64,000 bases of DNA from Pleurodeles waltl (taxonomy: Eukaryota; Chordata; Amphibia; Caudata; Salamandridae). Shown piece after piece: positions 21,701 to 31,000 of this stretch. Numbering within the stretch: the first letter of the stretch is position 1; every line of letters begins with the position of its first letter. The notes under the pieces are model-generated. The model did no database searches and was not told where the DNA came from. It was given only the letters and a program-made list of their open reading frames with translations. The stretch spans positions 1,311,625,324 through 1,311,689,323 of the forward strand of contig NC_090444.1 in the NCBI RefSeq assembly GCF_031143425.1, written 5' to 3'. Position numbers and translations under genes: made by a program.

Positions 21701-23990
21701 AGCATAATGAGAAAATTATTGTGCCTGTGCTTATTTTCTTGGCACTTGCAGTTTGGTTGGATGTGAGGTAGCTGCAGCATTTGCATCTCCCATCTGCATA
21801 ATGAGCCCTATACCAAATGATTGTGGCTCATGCAAAAGACAGGGTGGCATGTTTTCAGTTTTAATGGGCACACTCGGAAAACTTCCAATCTTTTTTGACA
21901 TTTCTTATAGCAAAATAAATGCGTCCTAGGTTGGAGTGTCCATTATGAAAATAAGAGGAGAGCAAGTCAATTATATTTCAATGACTGAATAGCCAGGGGT
22001 CCTCATTAAAATGATCAGAAAGGCTGCAGTGTGGCTTTCGTATATGTAGCCACTGATTAAGTTCCATAAGAGTGACATGGCCTTTTTGGGAGGAAAACAG
22101 ACTATGCTGTGCTATGGAGCCAGCCAGCCAGAAATTGTTGACACGTAGAAAAGTGAGATGCGCTCTCCGCCAAGAAAGGGAAGTCCCTCCTTACGGGGTC
22201 ACGGGCTCCTGATGTATTTAAAAATAGTTGGGCTTGTTTTCGCCGCCGTGGAGGCAAGCTTTGTGCGCTCACGTGCTTGCAGGAAAAAGGCCTGCGGTAT
22301 GGTGGTGGAGTGGTATATTTTCCTTTTCGGTGGCTTCAATGAAAAATAGCTCGCTGAACAGAATGGAACTTTAATATAAGCTTTATGTTTTTGTTGGCTT
22401 GTGAGTCACGTCCTATTTATCTATGCTATATTAGTTTTTTGTTTTGCCGGTTGAAAGACTTTCCCATTTACCAAATAGAAGCTTTGGAAAATCGCAAAGG
22501 CGGAAGTTGCTGCGCTTGTGGTAATGACAAGATTAATTACACATTTTCAAAAGATTTTAAAAAACTAGATTTAGAAAGAGTTGCATATTTCAAGAAGACA
22601 GCTTTGCTTGCCTTATCAGGTCTGTTGAAATTTGTGCTAGAACATCCACCATACTTTCTGTTCCACTACTCAGATCACATGCATGAATTTATTATACTGT
22701 GGAGTGAATTGGAGGAAATACAAAATAACTAAAAGCCTGCTGATCTAGTGTTGCACGGTGTGCATGTCTGTGCACACACCTGTGTTACATTATCTCAGGC
22801 TTAACAGAAACTATTTAAAAAGTGTGGTTATTTTCAGGTTGCGCACGTAATCGCTGTGGCCTGTTGTAATTTCTCTGTGGGCTTTTTACCACACCCATCG
22901 CACGGCCATCACACGCCCATCACTATCACTCGTTCATGGGCTTACCTTTCAAAAATCCTTTGATATCATTGGTAATGCTTTGCTTTTGTTCCTCCTTGGG
23001 GCAGTTTTCTTACTGCCTTGGCCATCGACCCTGTTACATCAATAATTGCACTTTTGTCGATACGTTTGACTGCAAGCGAACTTCTTTTTCATTTTGTGTG
23101 TCTCCTTCGCACTCATGCTCATGGCGGCCATGATGCTTTGAATTGGCTCACTTATGTCAACTGTTTTACTTTTCATTTTTAATTTATGTGGCAAGAAAAG
23201 TCCTGATAGGAATTTACAACTCCAATAGCACTAACTCGAGCAAGTGCGAGACCCATTGCATTGCAAATACTTGTTTTAACAGCTGTAAAGATGCAAATAA
23301 AGACTATAAACAGTGATATGAGATACTTACCATGTATGAATACCCTTCAACCACTGAGACACAATGAATTGCTTTCCCATTAAATTTATAAAAACACATG
23401 GAGACTTACTATGCTGGCAGGACTCTCAACTAACATTATTTGGCCACAAGATCAGGTTATCCATTATCTGCCCCTATTTCTTCTCTCTTTTTCTCTCTCC
23501 TCTCTATGTATATATACATGTCTATGTATCTATCCATCTAATTATATATACTTATTTTTTAAAACTAGTTTCCATAGCTCGCTGTTCCCTGTGAATTTTT
23601 TTTTTTATACTACTACAGTTTGGACAATAATGGTGTAACAGCAGATTGATATTATCAATTATGTTAACAAAGATGTCATGAGTGAAGTAATTTGTGTGGT
23701 AATTAGTAGTGCATGGCAAGGGCGTGAATTATAGTTACCTTAGGGCACGAATCATAGTTACTTGAGATAACTCTAACTGGTGAATTTCTATGGTTTGGTA
23801 TGTTTAAAATATGAGCCTCACTATAACGTCCCTGTAGCCTTTGTTTTTTTAAGCACATTTCTACGTTTTTTTTTAAATTCTATTACCTAACTATAATATC
23901 CCTGTAACTGTTGGTTTTCTTCAGTGAATTTCAAAGTTTTTTTAATGTAAAGTAATTTTCATTACTATACATTAATCCAACCACCACCGC
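18779..23990. other. Long region without supported genes
   Basis: AT-rich. A pyrimidine-rich low-complexity tract lies at about 19060-19250. The longest plus frame (22385-22732, 115 codons) has a C-C-A-C-G-N stretch but no recognised domain, and no splice-supported exon chain is visible. No terminal repeats or target duplications were found. This is the best candidate for single-copy host intron or intergenic DNA. Confidence 0.45.
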
Positions 23991-23999
23991 GCACTGCAT

Positions 24000-24960
24000 T
24001 TGGCCTAGAGCCTGGCCTGTGGCCAGGTATTGCCACCAATCCCTATAACAACCCAACACCTATCTGGCCGTGTGCATCGGGGTTTGGCCACAGGCCTTGC
24101 CTGCGTGGGCAGGGAGTCAGAGGAAACCTCTCCTTGCAGATGGGGAGAGCTGTTTGGCTCTCCCTGGGCTGCAGGAAGGCTGGGCAACCCCCCTCCTGCA
24201 TTACTTTAGTGTTTGTGCCCTGAGTAGGTGGTGGTCCCCCTGGTTGTGGGAGGGGGGGCATGCGGACCCCGCATAATATCTGAACAATGCCCAGGGGCTT
24301 GATAGAAAACAAGTGCGGGAGCCTGCGCTTTTTTTTAAAATTTGTGCCCGGATTCCCAACCCTGTCGCTAATTTGCTGCAAATAATTTTTTCTTAAAAAG
24401 TGCTTTTCAGCCCTTGGTGGGGGGGGGGTCCCTCTAGGATCCCACCATCAGAGCTAAGGGGTCAGGGTGTCCATACCCTGGCCCCTATTCTTTAATTTTA
24501 ACCTTATTTTAGGGACTCCATGGCTGCAGACACTTTCTTGTTGAACTGTTGGCAGCCAATCAGATCTCAGCACGAGATCGGGAGGGGTAGCAAATCCTCC
24601 GCATCCCTATATATACTAATTTGGATTTTCTTAAATTTCTCTAAAACTACTGAACAGATTTACGCCAAATCACAAAAGGTCACTTTCTGGACCCGGCCCT
24701 AGATTTCTGCCAAATTTGGTGTAATTCCTTCCAGTGGTTTCTGCGCTATTGCTGTTCAAAATCTCCTATGCAAAAATGAATGGTGAAAAAGAGTTTTGGG
24801 ACCCCCTCTTTTTCTCGGCCCCTGCTTGACGGATCACCCTGATACTTTCCAGACAACAGCTGACATGGCAGGTAAATGTTTTGGTAAACTTTTGTGAAGA
24901 TTCATCAACCGGCGCCAAAGATATAGCCAAGTAAAAAATATATTTTTCTATAGAAATTAG
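24000..24960. repeat. Unclassified dispersed repeat, GC-richer than its surroundings
   Basis: Unlike the flanks, 24000-24500 is GC-rich (GGCCTGTGGCCAGG palindrome near 24014, and runs of G). The segment around 24635-24665 (CTCTAAAACTACTGAACAGAT) recurs in diverged form at 29366-29395 (CTCCAAAACTACTAAATGGAT), so at least part is repetitive. It ends at a TA microsatellite. Element type unknown. Confidence 0.35.
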
Positions 24961-25000
24961 GTCCTAACTATAACTACCTAGTGGCGACTGACACTAGGTA

Positions 25001-25003
25001 ATA

Positions 25004-25046
<43 letters not shown>
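25001..25046. repeat. (TA)n microsatellite
   Basis: Alternating AT/TA with one GT interruption, passing into CA repeats at the right edge. Confidence 0.9.
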
Positions 25047-25299
25047 TTATAAAAAGTCTCTGGTCTGTATCCAAATTGACATGCAGATCAGCGTACATGT
25101 GTAATGAGACATAAAGCCGTTTCTTCAGGGCCCATGGATATATATATTTTTTTATATTCTTATACACTTTCATATTATAAACATTAGAGATTGATAACAT
25201 TTGTGATAAAACACTGTATTGTGCTATTCTGATTCTCATTCAAAACAGATTAAGGAAATTTAATTCTGAGATGACTTGCTTCAACCTTTTAACATATGC

Positions 25300-25560
25300 A
25301 GAGGGTATTTTACTTCTTATATTACATGGTCACACAATCACCCTTTTAGCCAACCACTTAAATCTTTGGTATCTTCCCTTTTCATATAAAAGTGATGGTT
25401 TGATTGCAGACATGAAGGAAAAAAGCAAAATATATTGTGCAACATTTAACACACCAGAATCCATTTAGTAATTTGGTGCAAAGAATATTTTAGAATCAGT
25501 TTAATGTAAGTAAGATTAAAATTTGTTGTAGCACAGAATATGTAACAATATGCAGAGATT
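25300..25560. repeat. Dispersed repeat copy 1, partner at 35445-35705
   Basis: Shares in the same order GGGTATTTTA, CTTATAT, AAAGTGATnGTnTG, GCAnACA, ACACACCAnAA, TAATTTGnTGCAAA, AATATnTTAGAAT and ATGCAGAGA with 35445-35705. Non-coding, no ends defined, family unknown. Confidence 0.6.
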
Positions 25561-26919
25561 ATGTATTTTGTTAAAAGCAATGGCCTGCAAAAATTCAGTG
25601 CATAATGCATTTGGCAAAGCAGTATGAAAGTGAAACAGTTGTGAGCTGGTGACCATTGAAGTTTAAGGATAGGGTATGCCAAGGATCTGCTGGGTAGACT
25701 ACAGATCACGCATGCAAGCAACCATATTTGATACAGAATTATCAAACAGCACCAAAGTTATAAGCAAATTAGTATTTTATTGCCTCACACTTTAACTGTG
25801 CCCCCCACCCTTAATTTACTGGGGCCAAACGTGAAATACCCATAGAAAATTAAACCTTCAAAGGGTCTTCCATGTTTTGTACATATTCATTGCCTGGTGC
25901 CAAAGTTAACACAAATGAACACCATCCCCCTTTTTTTAAACTTTCACCTACCTCCCTTGATGGTTCTGCAAGAATTTGAAAAAATGAAGAGTAATGTTAA
26001 GAGTAACCTCAGCATACTGTCTATCAGATTTCATGCATATTTGTCAAACTGTGCAAAAATTATAAGGAAATACACAAATCGCTTGTCAACTGAGAAGATC
26101 TACAAAAGTGTTAACCCTTTTAAGCCCTCTGGTATCTTTTTCATATGCTAATATCTCAAAAGCTACTGAAATGATAAGACCAAACAACGAAAGACACACT
26201 TTATGAATAAAGGCTACTTTCATGCCAAGTTTGCAGTACCCATTCATCAATTTGGTTATGGCCATGAGCGAAAAATCCAAATGAAGCTAAAAGGGAAAAG
26301 CACATAATTTTTCAACCCTACCCCTTTTTAATTTTTTTAATCTGCAAATAAGTACATAAAATCCATGTGGGTCAAAAGTTATAGGCAAATTAAAAAATGT
26401 TTTCCAATGGAAAATGCATCTGAATGGCAATGAAAATAAACATGGCTTAATAAATCATTATTTAGAGCAGCTGTACCAATAAACACACATTCACAAATCA
26501 ACACAGTGCAAAGGTCAGATTTCAGTTCATCATACCGTACTGCAAAAATTACATGCAAAATGCTGATTTTATTTTCCCACAGATTGAATGTAACAATTAC
26601 ACTGTGAGAAAAACTCCCCTAAAAGTCACAGGATCCCTTCAATATCATTTTACTCTACTACTCACATTTAGCCACTGTTTCCTGGTTTTGGTGGAATATA
26701 ATTTGTTAAAACACAGGAAACAAACATGACAAAATACCATGACATAATCCATACATGCAGATGCAGAGAGTATAATATGCTGTTTATTACCATTGTTGTG
26801 GGAGGGGAGGGGCATCATCAATCATTTGAGGCTCCGTCTCTTTTGAGTCATGAATCCTTCATGGATCAATCAATTGAATGATTTTAAGTACTTAGATGAA
26901 TTTACTGTGCTTTAGGAAC

Positions 26920-27240
26920 CCTTACAAGATGGCGCCCACCGTTTCAAGTTGTTATGTATGTATGTATTGTGGATTGAGTCCTTCTTTTATGTTATGTTTA
27001 TGTATTCTGTATTTATACTTGTTGTATTGAGCACTCCCCCATCCGTGAACAAGGCTACGGCTGAAACGCGTTGGGAGGAAGTTTGTTTTTGTTATTGCCA
27101 ATATATTTTTACAACTATCTGATGGTGTCTTGACTTTTCCTTTATATTGGATAAGGAAATATTGGGTGTATATTAATGGGATTCCCGATCCCATGTCAAG
27201 ATCGCAGTTTTGAGCCTCGATATTTCGGGTATTTTTTGTG

Positions 27241-27242
<2 letters not shown>
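26920..27242 (+). mobile_element. PLE 3' tail remnant
   Basis: CAAGATGGCGCCCACCG, ATCCGTGAACAAGG and GAAACGCGTTGGGAGG, followed by AATGGGATTCCCGATCC and TTTGTGGA, parallel the tail of the large PLE at 33980-34270 (AAGATGGCCGCCATTG, ATCCGTGAACAAGG, TTGGGAGTCCCTGAGCCCG, TTTGTGGAGC). It runs directly into a TA microsatellite, as the large copy does. No coding part is attached. Confidence 0.65.
27034..27077 (+). ncRNA. Hammerhead-like motif in PLE tail
   Basis: CTCCC (27034-27038) can pair with GGGAG (27073-27077) as helix I. Between them are GTGAACA in place of the conserved CUGANGA box, a helix II with a TACG loop (GGC-TACG-GCT) and GAAAC, then GCGTT. PLEs are known to carry minimal hammerhead ribozymes. 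The core box has substitutions, so activity is doubtful. Confidence 0.45.

Positions 27243-27292
<50 letters not shown>
27243..27292. repeat. (AT)n microsatellite
   Basis: About 25 uninterrupted AT units between the PLE tail remnant and the inverted repeat at 27291. Confidence 0.95.
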
Positions 27293-27296
<4 letters not shown>

Positions 27297-27486
27297 TTAG
27301 TCTTTCAGTCCCCTTTTGGACTGCAAAAAGAAGTCGCACCCAGTGTGTCTGCATCTTAATTGGGCCATGACGAAGACACTTCGGTGTTGAAACGCGTAGC
27401 CAATTAAAGAATCAAGATGAAGATGCAGACACGTTGGGTGCGACTTCTTTTTACAGTCCAAAAGGTGATTGAAAGACTAATCTGAT
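27291..27486. repeat. Inverted repeat with hammerhead-like apex
   Basis: The left arm (ATCAGATTAGTCTTTCAGTC, then TTTTGGACTG, AAGAAGTCGCACCCA, GTGTCTGCATCTT) is answered on the right by the near-exact reverse complement ending ACTAATCTGAT at 27486. The arms are about 70-80 nt with few mismatches. The apex (about 27357-27406) carries the hammerhead-like motif. TA microsatellites lie on both sides. This probably represents head-to-head PLE tails. Confidence 0.85.
27357..27406 (+). ncRNA. Hammerhead-like motif at the palindrome apex
   Basis: Helix I can form between TAATTGGGC (27357-27365) and GCCAATTA (27399-27406). Then come TGACGAAG, matching CUGANGA except for its first base, helix II ACAC-TTCG-GTGT with a UUCG tetraloop, GAAAC, and GCGTA as a minimal helix III with cleavage-site-like GUA. 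The order fits a type I minimal hammerhead of the PLE kind. The missing initial C is the main defect. Confidence 0.5.
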
Positions 27487-27574
27487 ATAGAAACGGGGAC
27501 CACAACCGTTTGGTCAGCACCAGCCTCGTTTGGTGGATGCAACTGGTTTTAAGTGGAACTGCTTTTATTGATAT

Positions 27575-27613
27575 GTATATATATATATACATATACATAT
27601 GTGTATATATATA
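27575..27613. repeat. (TA)n microsatellite with CATA interruptions
   Basis: TA-rich tract right of the inverted repeat, followed by a short (GA)n at 27615-27628. Confidence 0.85.
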
Positions 27614-27629
27614 GGGAGAGAGAGAGAGT

Positions 27630-29585
27630 CTTTTATTTGTAAAAGCACCTTTATTTTTATATGCACTTTATTCTTTTAGTTTCAGTCCTTCAGGAAATAA
27701 TTGTAATTGTACCTAACTTTACATTAATGCTGTAATACTGTAATATTCACACCAAACACACATTAAATAGATAGCAATTAAATATATATTTAATTTTGTT
27801 TTCAATTCAATTATATTTTTTTCAGAATGAAATATTCCTGAAACCCACACATCAAACACATCCTTGCCTTAAAGACAATCAATTACCACAGAATTCTTAG
27901 CAATAAAAATAATAACACTATTTGGTCGATAAGCTGATACTTCAGCTTTGTTACATCAAAGATCTCACTCCCATATGGTTAGCCTTTTCTATAACAACTT
28001 GTAAAGGACATTCGCAATGGTATGCTAAAAAGCAGAGTCCCTGCAGGACTAATGCCTCCTATTCCTGCTTTGTTTCGATCCAGAAAAATCTGCTATCTCC
28101 TATTCCTAAAATACTAAAAGCAGAATAATCTTGGTCTTTCTAGGGTCCAATTTGTAGACCATTGTTTTTGAATTATGACGCACCGCAACTGGCTTATAAT
28201 TGGTTTGGTAATCAATGGTTGCTCTTTTTGAGGCTTGGTTATGTTTGCAAATGTGTTTGTGTAAGTGTCTTTTTGATGTTGCCTACATGTTTGTCAATGA
28301 GGAAAGATGCTATTTCTTTAAACGTAAATAAAGCAATGAAGCACAAATTAAAAGATCTTTAGATATCTGGTTTGCATAATACTGGTGTGTCTTATTTTCT
28401 TCTTTTGCCACCTTCTTGCTGTTTGCTACTGTGTGTATAGACACCCTACCATTTTGCTGATGTAGTCACCCCAGCCAAAAAACACGTATTTACTGTACTT
28501 GTTATCAATTCTTTTGCTCATTTCAGAGATGATACTGTGGAGTCTTCTACCAAGGTGCCGTCAATCAGCGTCATTTACCAGGCCCTTGACCCTGCTTCCA
28601 CTTTGTGATTTTCTTCTCCATAATGGAAGACTTCTCAAACCTACGTGAAAACTGAAAAGAGCCACTGCCACATGTCTTTATGTGGAGGGGCTTTCAATTG
28701 TATTCACTTGGAGGTCTTTGGCCAGGATTTGTGCCAAGCCCCCTGAAGTCAGCCAATCCCACCTATGGCCAGGACCCCGACCAGCCCCGTGTTCCACAGT
28801 GCACTCTGTGCATGGTCCTTGCCATGCACATTTAAATAAAGATATATACATTTTCAAAACATTTGCTGATCTATCTGTGAATTCATACATTTGTGGACTT
28901 TAAAGTATATCCATAATTCCTGTGAGAAAAATGTTTTTGTTTTAATTCTGAGGGCAGTATCTGCTTCTCCGAGACACGTCACATCCTCACTGGGATCATT
29001 AGATGCTCCATCACACCCCATGCTGTCTTAGTTACTTTTTTTGAGGACAGAGGCTTTAAATTCTGCCCTACTATAATAGCTGTCACGGCGAAAAAAACTC
29101 CTTTCCTGCCAGGCAAACAGATTGCTAGGATTGTCAAATACACCATGTATCTCTGAAACTTATATTGGACAATGGAAAAAAACACAGTTGGTTCAGTTTA
29201 TTTGTTTTGTTTGTTTTTCAAATTTAAAATCCTCAGAAGAATCAAGGATTAGGTTCCTCAAAAGTGCCACAAATGATCATTAAAGATAATGGTAAAGGTA
29301 AACAAAAAGATTTCATTATAATTAACACTTTGAAGCATGTCTGACACCTTTTTAAAATAGTAATTTCTCCAAAACTACTAAATGGATTTACATTTCATCA
29401 AGCAAAGACAAAGGCATACTTATGAATAAAGCTGTAGTTTAATGCTAGGTGTGGTTTAATTTATTTTAGGGTTTGTTGTTTTGTAGTATCAGAGAGCAAA
29501 GTTTCCACATTGAATATGCTACCTTCCCCTTCGATTGGGCCTGTATGAAACTTGGCACTCTCAAAGCTTGTGAACAGAGGTAATT
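27630..29585. other. No recognised gene
   Basis: AT-rich. Only short frames without family motifs. The diverged ACTACTAAATGGATTTACA word near 29375 links it to the repeat at 24635. Confidence 0.45.
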
Positions 29586-29586
29586 A

Positions 29587-29624
<38 letters not shown>

Positions 29625-29647
29625 ATATATATATTTATCTGTATATA
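29587..29647. repeat. (AT)n microsatellite abutting the PLE left arm
   Basis: Two AT blocks split by TTTAT, ending exactly where the PLE inverted arm begins (ATGACCCATCAC). Confidence 0.9.
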
Positions 29648-29730
29648 TTATGACCCATCACTCTCCTAATCCGAAGAGAACCAGGACATCTCCGTATGCA
29701 ATTCCAGCGTTTATTCACAGCAAACAGAAC

Positions 29731-29775
29731 AACTCCAACGTGTTTCGGCAATAAGTCTTGTTCACGGATACATCG
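29731..29775 (-). ncRNA. Hammerhead-like motif, left PLE arm
   Basis: On the minus strand, ATCCGTGAACAAGACTTATT and GCCGAAACACGTTGGAG form the counterpart of 34064-34110. GAAAC is intact here, whereas the right arm has TAAC. The CUGANGA box is altered (GUGAACA). Confidence 0.4.
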
Positions 29776-30076
29776 TCATTTCACCATCTCATTTAAATAT
29801 CTTACTGCAATAACATAAAAAAGGGACTAGTATCATTTATTTCACAACAATGGCAGCCATCTTAGTGTGCCTATATTTACATACATAGCAGCTTCACTAT
29901 TGCGACGCACCCTTTCAATTTGACCTATAATTTTTCAAAATTGTTACCAAAATCTTCATTTAATAATAATCTACTACATGTTACTTCTTTCTTTTATCAA
30001 ACCAACCAATTCATTCTAATTTCATATTACATTAGAAAAAGTCAATTATGAAAAAGCACCCAACATTATACATTAT

Positions 30077-30678
30077 GGCCCTCATTCTGACCCTGGCGGA
30101 TACAATCCGCCAGGGCCAACGGGGGCGGGAGCACCGCCGACAGGCCGGCGGTGCTCCCTTGGTCATTCTGACCGCGGCGCTTTGGCCGCGGTCAGAACGG
30201 GAAAACCGGCGGTCTCCCGCCGGTTTTCCACTGCCCCCAGGAATCCTCCAAGCCGGCGCAGCGTGCTGCGCCGGCTTGGGGATTCCGACTCCCCCTCCCG
30301 CCATCCAGTTCCTGGCGGTTCTCCCGCCGGGAACCGGATGGCGGGAGGGGGAGTCGCGGGGCATGGCATGGGCACTGCAGGGGCCCCCGTAAGAGGGCCC
30401 CTACAAGTATTTCACTGTCTGCTTGGCAGACAGTGAAATACGCGACGGGTGCAACAGCACCCGTCGCACCTTCCCACTCCGCCGGCTCGATTACGAGCCG
30501 GCATCCTCGTGGGAAGGGAGTTTTTCCCTGGGCTGGCGGGCGGTCTTTTGGAGACCGCCCGCCAGCCCAGGGAAAAACTCATAATACCCTCCGCGGTCTT
30601 TTGACCGCGGAGCGGTATTATGGAGGGCTGAATTCTGGCGGGCGGCCTCCGCCGCCCGCCAGAATCAGAATGAGGGGC
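30077..30678. mobile_element. Multi-hairpin MITE, copy 2 (602 bp, TSD TAT, inverted relative to copy 1)
   Basis: It begins GGCCCTCATTCTGACCCTGG and ends GAATCAGAATGAGGGGC, flanked by TAT (30074-30076 and 30679-30681). The uninterrupted PLE right arm (ACATTATATGTACTGCC in complement) shows the empty site and so fixes both ends. Read in reverse, its hairpins match those of copy 1 in order. Examples are 30518-30580 (29-bp perfect arms), 30250-30277 (13-bp arms, 2-nt loop), and 30413-30445 (TATTTCACTGTCTGC arms), which has no intact counterpart in copy 1. It is GC-rich and non-coding. Confidence 0.92.
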
Positions 30679-31000
30679 TATATGTACTGCCCAAGTGGGC
30701 AAAATTACTTTACCATGCTGCTCTCCTGTAAACAATTTTTTGACATAACTCTAGCCTTCCTCTCATTATTAGACCTGATGTAGTCCTCATCTTGTATAAA
30801 TAAAAAGCTAAAAAGAAAATCTATAAAGAGAAAAATGTGACTCAACCCATAACTAAACCATTACTTAAAAATCAAACTACAACATACATTCCTATCCCAA
30901 ATGTGTACTTAGTTCCTCGCTAGAAGTCGGATATATCGGACACGGTATTATCTAAAGGTGTGGTACCAGACAAGGGAATTGAGAGATCTAATTTTTTTAA

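Larger units (their letters stand above)
29648..30925 (-). mobile_element. PLE left inverted arm (truncated inverted copy), interrupted by a MITE
   Basis: This arm is the reverse complement of 33520-34193. It begins with the tail end (ATGACCCATCACTC) and runs to the complement of the last codons of the GIY-YIG domain (CCTCGCTAGAA at 30925), where similarity stops. It is therefore a 5'-truncated PLE copy in opposite orientation, lying upstream of the main copy. Inverted pseudo-LTRs of this type are known from Penelope elements. The multi-hairpin MITE occupies 30077-30678. Confidence 0.85.

Noticed and set aside
22385..22732. 115-codon plus frame as a host exon
   Set aside because: No recognised domain and no exon chain or splice support. 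Left as unassigned.
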